A stretch of DNA of 64,000 nucleotides, from the NCBI GenBank assembly GCA_949317995.1, contig OX439041.1:15345501-15409500 (forward strand), written 5' to 3'. This document shows positions 34,638 to 46,300 of this stretch, one piece after another; the stretch's first letter is position 1, and each line of letters starts with the position of its first letter. The notes below the pieces were generated by a model. It ran no database searches. It was not told the DNA's origin and was given only the letters and a program-made list of their open reading frames with translations. Source of the stretch: Acholoe squamosa (Eukaryota > Annelida > Polychaeta > Phyllodocida > Polynoidae). The translations under genes and the position numbers were made by a program.

Positions 34638-37600
34638 TTGACTTCTGGTCCTGACAATGAGATTCCTGTTGTTACGGATACGCCTTCCTTGCTGAAAGGA
34701 AGGCGGAGGTATGTTTGCCTTACTGTCAACGGAAGGTCTGCGGAATTTCTAGTTGATACGGGAGCTAGGCACTCCTGTGATCATATCAGGAGGAAGTGCT
34801 CAGACGGCCGATGGCAGTAGAATGCAGACGTATGGTAGAACGTGTTTGAAGTTGCAGATGGATGGCATACATGTCATGGGTGTGACCATTGCGGGTATAC
34901 CGGATGAGGGGATACTTGGGTTCGATTTCGCTTCCCTGTATGGTGTGGTTCTGGAACCACAATCAGGAGTGTTGAGCGTGAAATACCTGTATCCTGTGAA
35001 AGTAAGATGTGTATTACGACAAGTAAGCAGTATGGCCTCAGTGGCACAAACTGTCCGGATTCCTGCGGGAGTAGCTTGTGATGTACTTCTACGAAGCGAT
35101 CCCGTGATGAGGAATCAGGCCGCTGTAATAGAACCAGATGTGATAGCCTTATCTAGTATCTGATTAACGTCCATGGATACCATCGTTGCTAACGCATCCT
35201 GGACAGTAGTCCCGATTTCTAATCAGGGAACTAGACCTATCTATCTAAAGAAGGGACATTTGAAAAAATTTTATGTCGAGACCCTCCTCGAAGATCCGGA
35301 TCATAAAAAGAGTTCACTTGAATCGTTAGAGCAATATCGGAATGCTTTCGCTAAACCTGGTGAACCTTTAGGGCGAACCACTAAGGTTTTGCATAGTATT
35401 GACACAGGAGATGCGGGACCATTCAAAATTCTGTATCGATGATTACCTCTGGTTAAGAAGAGAGTCGCAGAAGAGTTAGAACAGGATGTGATAATCCCGT
35501 CTAATAGTCCTTGGACTAGTCCTGTGTGCATGGTAACAAAAAAAGATGGTACCATTCGATTCTGTATTGATTACAGAAAATTGAATGGAGTAACAAAGAA
35601 GAATTCGCATCCATTACCCAGAATAGATGAGACCATTGATTCTTTAGCTGGTAATAGCTGGTTTTGTACTTTAGATTTACAATCTGGATATTGGCAGGTA
35701 GGAATGAATCCTGCAGATATGGAGAAAATGGCATTTTCCAGCCATATCAGGTTGTTTCAATACAACATTACGCCTTTTGGTTTGTGTAATGCACCAGCCA
35801 CCTTTGAGGCAATGATGGAAACCTTGCTAAGAGATCTACTATAGAAAAGGTGTCTACTATACCTAGATGACATAATATGAATGTTCATACAATCTCAAAT
35901 TGGTGTTGGAACAAATTATTTCTAATGATCTTAAATTAAAACCCAAGAAATGTCATTTGTTCAAACGGTCCATGAATTATTTAGGCCTTATCATTTCAAA
36001 TGAAGGAATAAAAGCTGATCCGGAGAAGATCGAATCAGTTACGAATTGGAGTAGACCCAGAAGCCCGAAAGAAGTAAGTACCGGGAATTCATACTGAATT
36101 ATTCAAGGGTTAGCTACCCTTTGCAAATTCTGGCTAATTGGACCCCTGGGTATACCAAGGAAGAAATTCCTTGGTGTTATGAACAAGATCAAGCCTTCAA
36201 AAAGCTAAAGGATCTGTTCACGTGTACTCCAGTATTGCAGTATCCGAATGAAACGGATCACTTCATACTGGATATGGATGCTAGCAATGAATGCATTGGT
36301 GCTGCTCTGTCACAGGTCCAAAATGGAGTAGAAGTACCAATAGCATTTGCTAGTAATACCTTGAGTAAAACTCAGTGTAACTACTGCACAACTAAACGCG
36401 AGCCATTAGCAGTAGTAGTATACACAAAGAAGTTTAAACATTTCTTATGGGGAACTGATTTTACCTTACGGACAGATCACTCCTCATTAAAATGGTTATT
36501 GAACTTCCGAGATGCTGAAGGAATGCTTGGCAGGTGGTTAGCTCATCTGTCTGAGTATGGCCTAGAACATGGCCAAATTCAGCATAGACCCGGAGTGAAG
36601 CATATCAATGCAGATGCCTTGTCTTGGATACCAATTCGGAAATGTGATAATCCGGATTGTACTGACTGTGGAGCACATAGAGCGGTACTAGCTGGGATTC
36701 AAATACCTTTCGAAACCCAGATAGACAGCATCTTGGATTGGTCTATGGAAACCATAAAACAATACCAGGAGGCTGACTCGATAACGGCTAAGCTTTTGCA
36801 ATTGGTACCAGAGGGTATACGTCCAGCCAGACCAATAGTTTTGCTGGAAAACCGAGAAATGAGAAGATTTCTTGCTCAGTGGACCGAGTTAGAAGTCCGA
36901 AAGGGTATTTTATACCGATGGAAGACATGTAAAAATGGTGAGAGAATCATGCAAGTGGTTATTCCACATGTAATGAGACGTGAAATAATGTATTATTGTC
37001 ACGGGCATAAGACCAGTGGTCATTTTGGAAAGAAACATTCATTAGCACTTCTACCCCAAAAGTATTACTGGCCTGGAATGTCACAAGACTTATTAAGATG
37101 GATCCTTACCTGTCCTGATTGTTGTAAAAACAAACCTGGACCCGGAATGGGTAAATTACCCCTCTCTCAAGAACTGTTTGGGGTACGATTCACTCGAGTT
37201 GGTGTGGACATCATTAGTGGGTTTAATAAAACTGCTAATGAGAACACCTGTATGATGGTAGTGTGTGACTATTATACTAAGTATACGAAAGTCTTCCCAT
37301 TACCGGATCACAAAGCCGTGACATGTACCGAAGCCTTTGTCAAAGGCTGGGTGCTGACTTTTGGTGTGCCCTTGATGCTACATAGTGATCAAGGTCGAGA
37401 ATTCAAATCTAACTTATGGCAGGGTATGTGCGAATACTTAGCTATTTGTAAGACCAGGACTAATCTGTATCGCCCTCAAAGCGACGGTTTAGTAGAAAGG
37501 TTCAATAGAACTCTTATCCAAGTTCTCGAATCACTAGTGAATGAGAATATGGATGACTGGGATGAGCAATGCCACTTTGTAACGCATGGTTATAACAGTA

Positions 37601-38150
37601 CCGTACATTCGAGTACTAATTGTTCTCCCAACTTACTAGTATTCGGAGAGGACCTAATAATGCCTGCCGACCTGGTATTCGGAGTCGTAGGCATGGACCC
37701 TCAACTACCTTGCCATGTAGTTTTTGTCGAATGTTCGAGAGACAGGTTCCGAAAAGCTTACAAATCTGTCCGAATCGATTTAGAACAGAGTGCTTGTTGG
37801 CAAAAGGTTGGTTACGACATGGACTTAAAAATGAGAAAGTTTAAACCCGATGATAAAGTGCTAAGGTTACATGAATGTTAAATTAGCATCCAATTGGGAT
37901 GGTCCATTCACTATAACCCAGGTTATGAGTGATTGTACGGTAATTATCAGATCCAACATTGGACGATTCTATAAATCTAATGTCTCGAGGTTGAGAATAT
38001 GGTCTGGGAGGGAGACCTCCACAGAAATGTATGGTAAAGGATTTGATAAGGTTATGAATGTGAATCGAATCCCTGACCAGGAACCTGACCCGACACCCAA
38101 AAGGAAACGGAGCAGACCAAAGAAAGTATCTATGGGTAAGCCAGGAGCCA
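34638..38150 (+). pseudogene. Old gypsy element: pol remnant
   Basis: Pieces of protease (FLVDTGARHS, then a frame break), RT (DGTIRFCIDYRKLNG; YLDDII followed by a stop near 35878), RNase H (LDMDASNECIGAALSQ) and integrase (GHKTSGHFG, CPDCC, GVDIISGFN, HSDQGREFKS, VERFNR). 36121-37881 is still one open frame. The RT and protease parts are broken, so it is inactive. Confidence 0.9.
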
Positions 38151-38249
38151 CTATTTCCCCACTGGGATCCCAGCGGGAACAGCCGAGAAAACAACAGAGC
38201 AGCCAAATAGTCGTCCTTCGGATACTACCCCATCTGCGTCAACCGAACA

Positions 38250-39330
38250 TCTGGATCTCGGTCAGAAGAAGGCATCTCGTCGAGACTCACTTCCACCATC
38301 ATCCGGTCTACATTTGTGACCCGTCAATCGGCAAAAGAGGGAAAAAGTGCACTACGATGGTAACTTACAATCGTCGTAGTGACTTAGCGAGACACCAGAA
38401 AGTAGCCCATGCTGATGGTCTGGATCTCGGTCGGAAGAAGGTCATGGAACTTCATTGGGAGCTTATGCAAGAGGTAGACAAGCTTGATACGGAAGCCTGG
38501 TCTAAAATTAAACCAGGTGACCAGGTCCTTTGTAAAGTTAGCAAAGCAAAAGAGTCAAAGCTCAGGGCTAGGATGGTTCTCACCACTGGCCGAGGAAAAA
38601 TAAATATGCACGATAGCATCTGGAAATTGTGCGAGGAATCTGGCCGAGAGGGTAAACGTGCCAGAGAGAGAAACCAGAGAGATCAAAACCGGGGACAACC
38701 CGGTAGTATCTTGGAAGGTCAAAATCAACCCAGGGAGGATCATTCCAGATCCCCACTGGCACGCCATCCGCATGAACAGTCGCAGGTACCTGTTGTCTTC
38801 AAACAGCCTGCGCCTGTCAGATCTCATGCATCAGCCGCACAACATCCGGGTAAACTGGACAAGAAGGCATATCCTTCTATGTCTTAGAGACCCGGACCAG
38901 AGAGTCAATCTCTAACTGTAGGCAGAGGTGGGCGCTTGGTAACCAAGAAACCCGCCCCTGCTGCCGCCGCTAGATCTGCAGCGCAGATGACCCAGGACCA
39001 GATACAACACTACATAGCCCTCGGCATGAAGCAGAATCTACCACCCGGATACTGTATTCCCACAATCCAGACTCCGGGTGTGTCTCCTGTACCAGCTAAC
39101 CCATCCGAAACCGCTAGTAACACTGCAGCAGGTACACAAGCACTCCCTCTGAGTGCTACACCACCTTATGCCATCACTATTAAAGCTAGTCTGGCAGAGT
39201 TCTGGTTTGATATGTCTCGCCAGGGGGAAGTGGATGTCCAAAAGGCCATCTACACCCACTGGGAGAAATGTGTAAAACAGCACACCCGAATCCACTCTAG
39301 CACTTCTTAAAAAGAAGCATACCAAGCACT
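38250..39330 (+). pseudogene. Old gypsy element: ORF4 remnant
   Basis: From about 38265 the sequence matches the middle and C-terminal parts of the young ORF4: HFHHHPVYICDPSIGKRGKK, YNRRSDLARHQK, DAWSKI-like and PGDQVLCKV. A stop occurs at 38885-38887 in the PSLNQ-equivalent segment, and matching resumes through MSRQGEVDVQKAIYTHWEK. A deletion of about 250 nt then joins to the LLKKKH-like end. The N-terminal half is absent, and the pol tail runs straight into the zinc-finger part. Presence in both copies shows that ORF4 is a family feature. Confidence 0.85.
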
Positions 39331-40007
39331 CTGCTTAGTATGCTTCCGGGTTCCATTCTATAACCAGCTAATTAACCCGAAATGTATACAGAGTATGTAG
39401 TTTATTATTTGAAACTCCATACATTCTAGTGACCTAGCTTCGGATACTTTCTTAGTATCCAAATAGTTATTGATGTACCGGACGGATGCGATGTGGATGT
39501 GATGTGGAATACCTGTTACAACTACCTATACCACTATGATGTTCTATCTACACCCGGATGTATATGTTTCTTTTTACAACCTGAAACTATACACTACTAT
39601 AATAGACTCTGGTGATACTTTTCGGGACCTTCTTGTTTACTACTACTTGGACATTACAAACATTTACTACAGGATTAGTTGGCCCAAGTGCCTTCACTTT
39701 AGGATTCACCCATCCGGAAATATTACTATTAACTTTAGCACTTCTAGAGGAGTAGGGTAGCTGCCCTATCAACATCCGTGATATAATAAAGTCTTTAGCA
39801 CTTCCTTCCCATGGTTAGCTGACCATACCAGGACTACTACACCACTTCCACATCAACTACATCACCAAAAGGAGCATCCGGATAGTTAATTATGTAACAA
39901 ACTGTATGTATCACTGTCTTCTATACTCGATATTAACTATAGTTATATTAGTAAAAGGTTTATTGTAAAACCTAATCTACACTTTAATTATGTATTTTAA
40001 TTGCATG
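39331..40007 (+). other. Old gypsy element: 3' non-coding region (first part)
   Basis: AT-rich, no ORF. Contains AACTTTAGCACTTCTAGAGG (39730) with GTAGCTGCC, then TTTAGCACTTCC and TGGTTAGCTGACCA (about 39796-39825). The same blocks in the same order are in the young element at 51472-51585. Confidence 0.75.
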
Positions 40008-40384
40008 TGTAGAGGTACACTTTACTAAACCATAGGAGTTGGGTACCGTCTGACGTGGCGGGTGAGTCGAGTCGTCGGACGTTCCTCAGGTTCCGGATAG
40101 GTGGCAGCACCGATCCGGGTCTGTGGGGACATCTGACGACGAACACCTGGGTCCGTATATAAAGCCCAGGGCTCAGCCGCTACGTCAGAGGCCCCTCTGG
40201 CCTCCACACTATGTAAACCACTGTCTTTTAATATTAGCTGCCTCTTTGATATCATTCGGCAGCCGTGAGTGTGCATTAAGTAATAAACCTAACCGTTGGC
40301 ATACACTTGGAATACTGTCTTACTCTTTCTTTCCGAATCGTAAGACCCGAACCCCCCAGGTCCGTAAGGCCACAAACCCTTACA
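40008..40384 (+). repeat. 5' LTR of the young Ty3/gypsy element
   Basis: 377 bp beginning TGTAGAGG and ending CTTACA (TGTA...TACA). TATATAAA at 40156-40163 and AATAAA at 40282-40287 mark a promoter and poly(A) signal. By eye it is identical to the 3' LTR at 52487-52863. Confidence 0.95.
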
Positions 40385-40385
40385 C

Positions 40386-40397
40386 TGGTGCCGTGAC
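40386..40397 (+). promoter_or_regulatory. Primer-binding site, probably tRNA-His
   Basis: TGGTGCCGTGAC starts two bases after the LTR. From memory it is the complement of an animal tRNA-His 3' end (GTCACGGCACCA). The old element has one mismatch at the same place. Confidence 0.7.
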
Positions 40398-40409
40398 CAG
40401 TTAATTCTG

Positions 40410-42209
40410 GTGTATAGCCCGGACGTTATAACGTCTGAACGGCTAGTACATGGGTTAGACACCCTTAGGGAAGCTAACCCAGCAGGGCAATCACTTGCCC
40501 AAAAGAATGGAAATGGATCGCTAATGCTCCAAGCCCATTCGGACTCACAAGATGCAGAATCAGCATCTTGGAGAGATCCCGGACCCCACTATAATGATAG
40601 TGAAGAGAATCTGCCAGACTCTGTACGACGCGAACAGTCCATACAGAGACATAGTAACTTAATAGGCCAGCATTCAATTGTTGACGAATTATGTGATTCG
40701 ATGTTCGAAGTCGGTGGTAGTACTAACCCAGAACATCCGGCACCAATGCGAAAAAGGGTAACATTCGGAGAACTACCTTATAGGTTACCCAGGCCCGAAT
40801 TACCAATATTAGATTATAGCGCTATAGATGGCGACTTAACCTATGCGGTACCGGAAGGTGAAGAATTAAAACGACCGGATGTCCTGTTGTTGAATGAAAC
40901 TTATGTAACTTTGAACGAGAATTTAAATACCTTGGTCAAAGCTAAGGATGAAGTATTGCATGAAAAACTTCAGATGGAAGAGGACCTAACTGGCATGCGA
41001 AAGGAATTCGAAGCCAGAAGGAGCGAGTACATGAAAGAACTCGAGAATGAAGAACTAAAACTTCAATCTATGAGAGAATCATTCAATAAAGAATATGATA
41101 ATAGGCACATTCGTATCCAAACATACATAGATACGAACGACCAACTAAACCTTGATAAGACAAAATTCGAATCCGAAATTCGCCATTATCAGGATGAGTT
41201 GGATAAATTGAAACTTCAGTGCAGTAAACAAGCTGAAGACAATGAAACCATCCGGGTAGGCATCATAGCTTACAACAAACAACTGGAGGAGGATAGACAG
41301 AAACTCACGAATGAGCTTCAGGAATTGCAGGCCACTGCAATAACTCTAGATAAATATGTAGAAGCAGCCCAGTTAACTATAGGTAATATAGACCCAGCTG
41401 TGGTATCTACAATGTTGGGAAAGACATCTAAAGATGCAAACCCAATTAGATACAGCCCATTCGTTGATGATGGGGCTGACAAGAATGTGGTATCCGGAAT
41501 CTATAAGAAACCGGATAATGCTGCAGTAAATGGAACCGCATCTAAACCAGTAGTTCCAATGCTGGATACGATAGGACCAGCACCACCCATACCAGATTTG
41601 AGTCACAAAATCAAAGCGACTCACGATGGTGCTACAGGGAATAATAATAATTCACCCGTGGCACAACCAAGAGCACCCGGACCAATGAGACATATGTTGA
41701 CACCACCTTCATATTTCCCCCAACCCGGCCACAGTACACCAGCAGTACCAAGATTACCGAATCCACCCCCAGGTTCTGGTAATGGTCCTACTGATGGACG
41801 TTTTCCGAGACCAAATCCGCCACAAAACAATATCAACGGTGGTACGTACCAACCGAGAACATCTTCCTATGGATATAGAAATAATTATAATCCATCGGGA
41901 AGTGGCAATTATCAGAATGGTAATAGCTATAACCAGGGATGGAATCAAAATGATTCTTACCCTAGACACGCTTCTTCTGGAAACACCGGTCACAATAGTG
42001 GATGGCCTGGTGGTTCATCTGGAGGCTATAATAATAATGGTCCACCAGGAGGAAACCCTCCAGGCGGCCCAGGAGGATCCGGATTCGGAGGATCAGGATC
42101 AGGAGGAGATGGCAGGAAACCTAACAGGAGAACTTCTATGCCTGCAGGGATGCAAACCATCTTTGATAGAAGCCAATGTATACAAAACCTTGGCATTGAC
42201 TGCTACTGA
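40410..42209 (+). CDS. ORF1: coiled-coil and Pro/Gly/Asn-rich protein (gag N-terminal part)
   Basis: The frame opens just after the primer-binding site (first codon GTG, first in-frame ATG near 40524) and ends at TGA 42207-42209, about 599 codons. Residues about 55-150 hold conserved acidic segments (DSEENLPDSVRREQS, KRVTFGELPYRLP, LPILDYSAI). Residues about 160-310 are a long coiled coil (for example EKLQMEEDLTGMRKEFEARR). The rest is low-complexity Pro/Gly/Asn-rich (GGYNNNGPPGGNPPGG) and ends in NIFD-like IFDRSQCI. No major homology region or knuckle is in this ORF. It is followed 15 nt later, in the same frame, by the ORF2 ATG. It may be an N-terminal gag extension made alone or by stop readthrough. 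Confidence 0.8.
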   Translation: MYSPDVITSERLVHGLDTLREANPAGQSLAQKNGNGSLMLQAHSDSQDAESASWRDPGPHYNDSEENLPDSVRREQSIQRHSNLIGQHSIVDELCDSMFEVGGSTNPEHPAPMRKRVTFGELPYRLPRPELPILDYSAIDGDLTYAVPEGEELKRPDVLLLNETYVTLNENLNTLVKAKDEVLHEKLQMEEDLTGMRKEFEARRSEYMKELENEELKLQSMRESFNKEYDNRHIRIQTYIDTNDQLNLDKTKFESEIRHYQDELDKLKLQCSKQAEDNETIRVGIIAYNKQLEEDRQKLTNELQELQATAITLDKYVEAAQLTIGNIDPAVVSTMLGKTSKDANPIRYSPFVDDGADKNVVSGIYKKPDNAAVNGTASKPVVPMLDTIGPAPPIPDLSHKIKATHDGATGNNNNSPVAQPRAPGPMRHMLTPPSYFPQPGHSTPAVPRLPNPPPGSGNGPTDGRFPRPNPPQNNINGGTYQPRTSSYGYRNNYNPSGSGNYQNGNSYNQGWNQNDSYPRHASSGNTGHNSGWPGGSSGGYNNNGPPGGNPPGGPGGSGFGGSGSGGDGRKPNRRTSMPAGMQTIFDRSQCIQNLGIDCY

Positions 42210-42224
42210 AAGGGAGCAGACGGC

Positions 42225-43307
42225 ATGGAAGTCATGAACTGGAGCATGCGAGAAGCAGATAGACTACGCGGATGTAATAATCCGGCACGTAGACAGGCAC
42301 GGATACCCCCTCCATATGATTCTAATGATCCATGGAAGGACAGGTATCAAGCTTTTGTTGACGAAGTCAATTGTAGTGGCTGGACAAAAGAAGGAGCTCT
42401 GCCATATTTGATCTGTTGGTTAAATAAAGGCGGAAAAGTAGCCCTCAACCAATGGAGAGCAGCTTACGGAATATACGGTACTTATGATCAATTGGTCGAA
42501 TGTGCCGCATACCTGTTTGGATCAATCGTTAGAGAAGATCCGTGGGTAAGCTTCAAGAAGAGGACACAAAAACCTAAAGAATCACACAAAGTCTTTGGTT
42601 TGGAGCTACAGGACTTGCTTTCGAAAGCACGTCCAAATTGGGCTCATGATGATGATTGTTATCTACAAGAATTGTTTATACATTTCTACAGTGGATTGCG
42701 TGATCCGGATCACAAGCAAGTGGTCTGGGACTCTTGGAAAGATGACACTTCCTTCAGTGATCTGTTCATAGCAATCGATGGACATGACATGAAGAAACGT
42801 CTGGTAGGTCTCGGACCTAATCCAATAAGAGCAGCTCCATTCCAATACGGAGGTACACCTGCTCCGGTATACGATACTTCCCAATTAGCTCCGGTTGAAT
42901 CGAATGAAGTTGATGAGAAAGATGAATATGTCTCCGATGAAAACGGAGATTATATTGGTTCAGTGCATGTAGCTGGAAAGTATTACCGACAAAAGCGGTA
43001 TAGGAAAGTACATTCGAGAGGGAGAGGAGGATCAGTTGCTGGTAAAACAGCTTCTGGATCAACTCAACCTGGCAGTGTAGCCTCTACGGCGAACCCAACT
43101 GTAGCAGCCACTGTTGCTCCGACTAACATGATGGAAACATTATTAGCCGGATTAACAGAAGCTCTAAAGAGACCGAGAGTTGACAAATCTCAGAGGAGAT
43201 GTTTCAGATGCCAGAAACTGGGGCATTATGCTCCAGAATGTATGGCTGAAAAACCTGTCCCTCGTAGACAGGAGAGTGTCTCTGGAGTAAGTACAGAGGA
43301 AAACTAA
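42225..43307 (+). CDS. ORF2: capsid/nucleocapsid (gag) with CCHC knuckle
   Basis: 360 codons from ATG 42225 to TAA 43305-43307, in the same frame as ORF1. The helical capsid part includes WKDRYQAFVDEVNCSGW, LPYLICWLNKGGKVALNQW, RAAYGIYGTYDQLVECAAYL and HKVFGLELQDLLSKARPNW, typical of Ty3/gypsy capsid. Near residue 325 a zinc knuckle CFRCQKLGHYAPEC gives the CX2CX4HX4C pattern. It should form the particle and bind genomic RNA. The pol frame overlaps its end in the -1 direction. Confidence 0.9.
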   Translation: MEVMNWSMREADRLRGCNNPARRQARIPPPYDSNDPWKDRYQAFVDEVNCSGWTKEGALPYLICWLNKGGKVALNQWRAAYGIYGTYDQLVECAAYLFGSIVREDPWVSFKKRTQKPKESHKVFGLELQDLLSKARPNWAHDDDCYLQELFIHFYSGLRDPDHKQVVWDSWKDDTSFSDLFIAIDGHDMKKRLVGLGPNPIRAAPFQYGGTPAPVYDTSQLAPVESNEVDEKDEYVSDENGDYIGSVHVAGKYYRQKRYRKVHSRGRGGSVAGKTASGSTQPGSVASTANPTVAATVAPTNMMETLLAGLTEALKRPRVDKSQRRCFRCQKLGHYAPECMAEKPVPRRQESVSGVSTEEN

Positions 43308-46300
43308 GGAGGGGTCTCCCGAGGGGCAAAGAAGGGGATCCCAGTGACAAATCTTGCCATGATATCACCATCCGTGATGATAGTTCCCATGAAGTAACAA
43401 GATCGCCTAACACCGAGGTGGTTGTAGACACCCGGAAGGTTAGGGAAGCTGATATAACAGGTGCTATGGGAGCACAGGGGAAACCCAATATCAGTAACGA
43501 GGCAGGCGGCTATTCGTTAGCCAAGGTCTGTGGTGCCCACCTGCCCCCGGGTCATCCTTGTCTGGAATTCTTAAAAGGATGTGGATTGACTCCTGGTGTG
43601 AAAAATGACGTTCCGATTGTCACGGACATGCCCTCTGTTCTAAACGGAAGGCGGTGGTATGTTTGCCTTACTGTTAACGGAAGGTCTGCCGAATTCCTTG
43701 TGGATACGGGAGCTAGCCACTCTTGTATCTCCAAGGGGTTCTACGACCTTATACCGGATGAACATGATACTCTCAAATCGGGAGGAAGTGCTCAGACGGC
43801 CGACGGCAGTACCTTGCAAACGTATGGTAGAACTTGTGTGAGACTACAGTTAGATGGTATACATGACTATGTCATGAGCGCCACCGTTGCGGATATAGCA
43901 GATGAGGGGATACTCGGGTTGGATTTCGCATCCCTGTATGGTGCTGTATTGGAACCCCAAACAGGAGTGTTGAGTGTGAGATACCCGTACCCCGTGAAGG
44001 TTAGATGTGCACTGAGACAAGTGAGCAGTATGGCTAGTGTGGCACACACTGTGCGAATCCCTCCGGGAGTAGCCTGTGATGTGCTTGTAAGAAGTGATCC
44101 TGCAATGCGTAACAAACCTGCAGTGATAGAACCGGATGTAGTTACTTTGTCAGGTATTGGATTAAATTCTGTAGACACGATAGTAGCGAATGCATCCTGG
44201 TCGGTAGTACCTGTCTCCAATACTGGAAACACTACTATCTACTTGAAAAAGGGACAAGTTTTTGGAAACGTGACCCTTTCGGAAACTGTAACGGATAGTA
44301 AGCTAAGCTTACAGAAGGTAACAGGAGATGATGAAATTTCGGAAGACTTACTTAAGTTGTATGAAGAAACTTCATTAGAAGATCCGGAACACCGGAAAGA
44401 GTTCTATGACATGCTCTGTCAGTATCATACTGCCTTTGCCAAACCTGGTGAAAAACTAGGTACGACAAATAAGGTATTACATAAAATAGATACTGGAGAT
44501 GCCGAACCCTTTAAGATACCGTATAGACGGTTACCTTTAGCAAAAAAGAGAGTAGCTGAGGATGAAATAAATAAGATGTTGGAACAGGATGTAATAGTCC
44601 CTTCCAATAGTCCATGGAGTAGTCCTGTGTGTATAGTAACAAAAAAAGACGGTACTATCCGTTTCTGCATAGACTACAGGAAGTTGAATGGAATAACGAA
44701 AAAGAATTCGTATCCATTACCGAGAATAGATGAAACCATTGACTCCTTAGGAGGAAACAGTTGGTTTTGTACCCTAGACTTGCAATCAGGCTATTGGCAA
44801 GTGGGAATGAACCCTTCAGATATGGAGAAAACTGCATTTTCAAGTCATATTGGATTATTCCAATATAATGTAATGCCGTTTGGATTGTGCAATGCACCTG
44901 CAACATTTGAAGCAATGATGGAAACAATTCTAAGTGATTTATTGTGGAAAAGATGTCTTGTATATCTAGACGATGTCATTGTCTTCGGAAAAACATTCGA
45001 AGAATGTTCTAATAACCTGAAAATGGTACTAGAACGTATTATTTCAAATGGTCTCAAATTGAAACCTAAGAAATGCCACATGTTTAGAAAGTCCATAAAT
45101 TATTTGGGCCGCATCATCAGTGATGAAGGAATAAAGGCTGATCCGGAAAAAATCGAATCAGTTACGAATTGGAATAGACCTAAAACACCCAAAGAAGTGA
45201 GGTCCTTTTTAGGATTCTGTTCCTATTATAGGGAATTTATTCCGAATTATTCTAGAGTCAGTTACCCATTACAAGCAATAGCTAACTGGACTCCAGGAAG
45301 TACCAAGGAAAAATTTCCTTGGACGCATGAACAGGAAACCGCTTTCCAAAAGCTAAAAGACCTGTTCACGAGTACTCCCGTATTGCAATATCCGAATGAG
45401 ACGGATCATTTCATACTGGATACTGATGCTAGTAATGATAGCATTGGTGCAGCTCTCTCGCAAGTCCAAAATGGGAGAGAAGTGCCAATTGCCTTTGCCA
45501 GCAACACACTGAGCAAGACCCAGCGCAATTACTGCACAACCAAAAGAGAGTTGTTAGCAGTAGTCGTATATACCAAGAAGTTCAAACATTTTCTATGGGG
45601 AACGAACTTTACTTTGCGTACGGATCATTCCTCTTTAAGGTGGCTACTGAACTTCCGAGATGCTGAAGGCATGTTAGGCCGATGGCTAGCCCATTTATCC
45701 GAATATGGGCTTGAACATCAACAGATTCAGCATAGACCCGGAGTTAAGCATTTAAATGCTGATGCTTTGTCTCGAATACCAATCCGGAAATGTGATAATC
45801 CGGATTGTACTGATTGTGGAGCTCATAAGGCAGTGTTAGCAGGGATTCGAAGACCATTCGTACCCCTAGTTGCCAGTATACTGGATTGGTCTATGGATCA
45901 CATACGACATTTCCAGGAAGCTGACTCGATAACTGCACAGCTACTGCAATTAGTGCCAAAGGGTATACGTCCAGTTAGACCAGAGGTCTCTCTGGAAAAT
46001 CGAGAAATGAGAAGGTTTCTTGCTCAATGGACCGAGCTTGAAGTCCGGAAAGGCGTGTTATACCGTTGGAAGCCATGTAATAATGGTGATAGAATCATGC
46101 AAGTGGTGATACCACATGCCATGAGACATGACATTATGTACTTCTGTCATGGACATCGGACCAGTGGTCATTTCGGAAGGAAACGCTCGCTAGCACGACT
46201 TTCCAAGAAATACTATTGGCCTGGCATGACACGGGACTTGCAAAGATGGGTAACCACCTGTCCGGATTGTTGTAAAAACAAACCCGGACCCGGGATGGGC

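Noticed and set aside
40025-40276. 83-codon minus-strand frame, repeated at 52504-52755
   Set aside because: It lies inside the LTR and recurs only because the two LTRs are identical.
42207-42209. TGA as a selenocysteine codon or strong readthrough context
   Set aside because: The following bases (AAGG) are not a known strong readthrough context and I see no SECIS-like structure; kept only as an open question in the findings.
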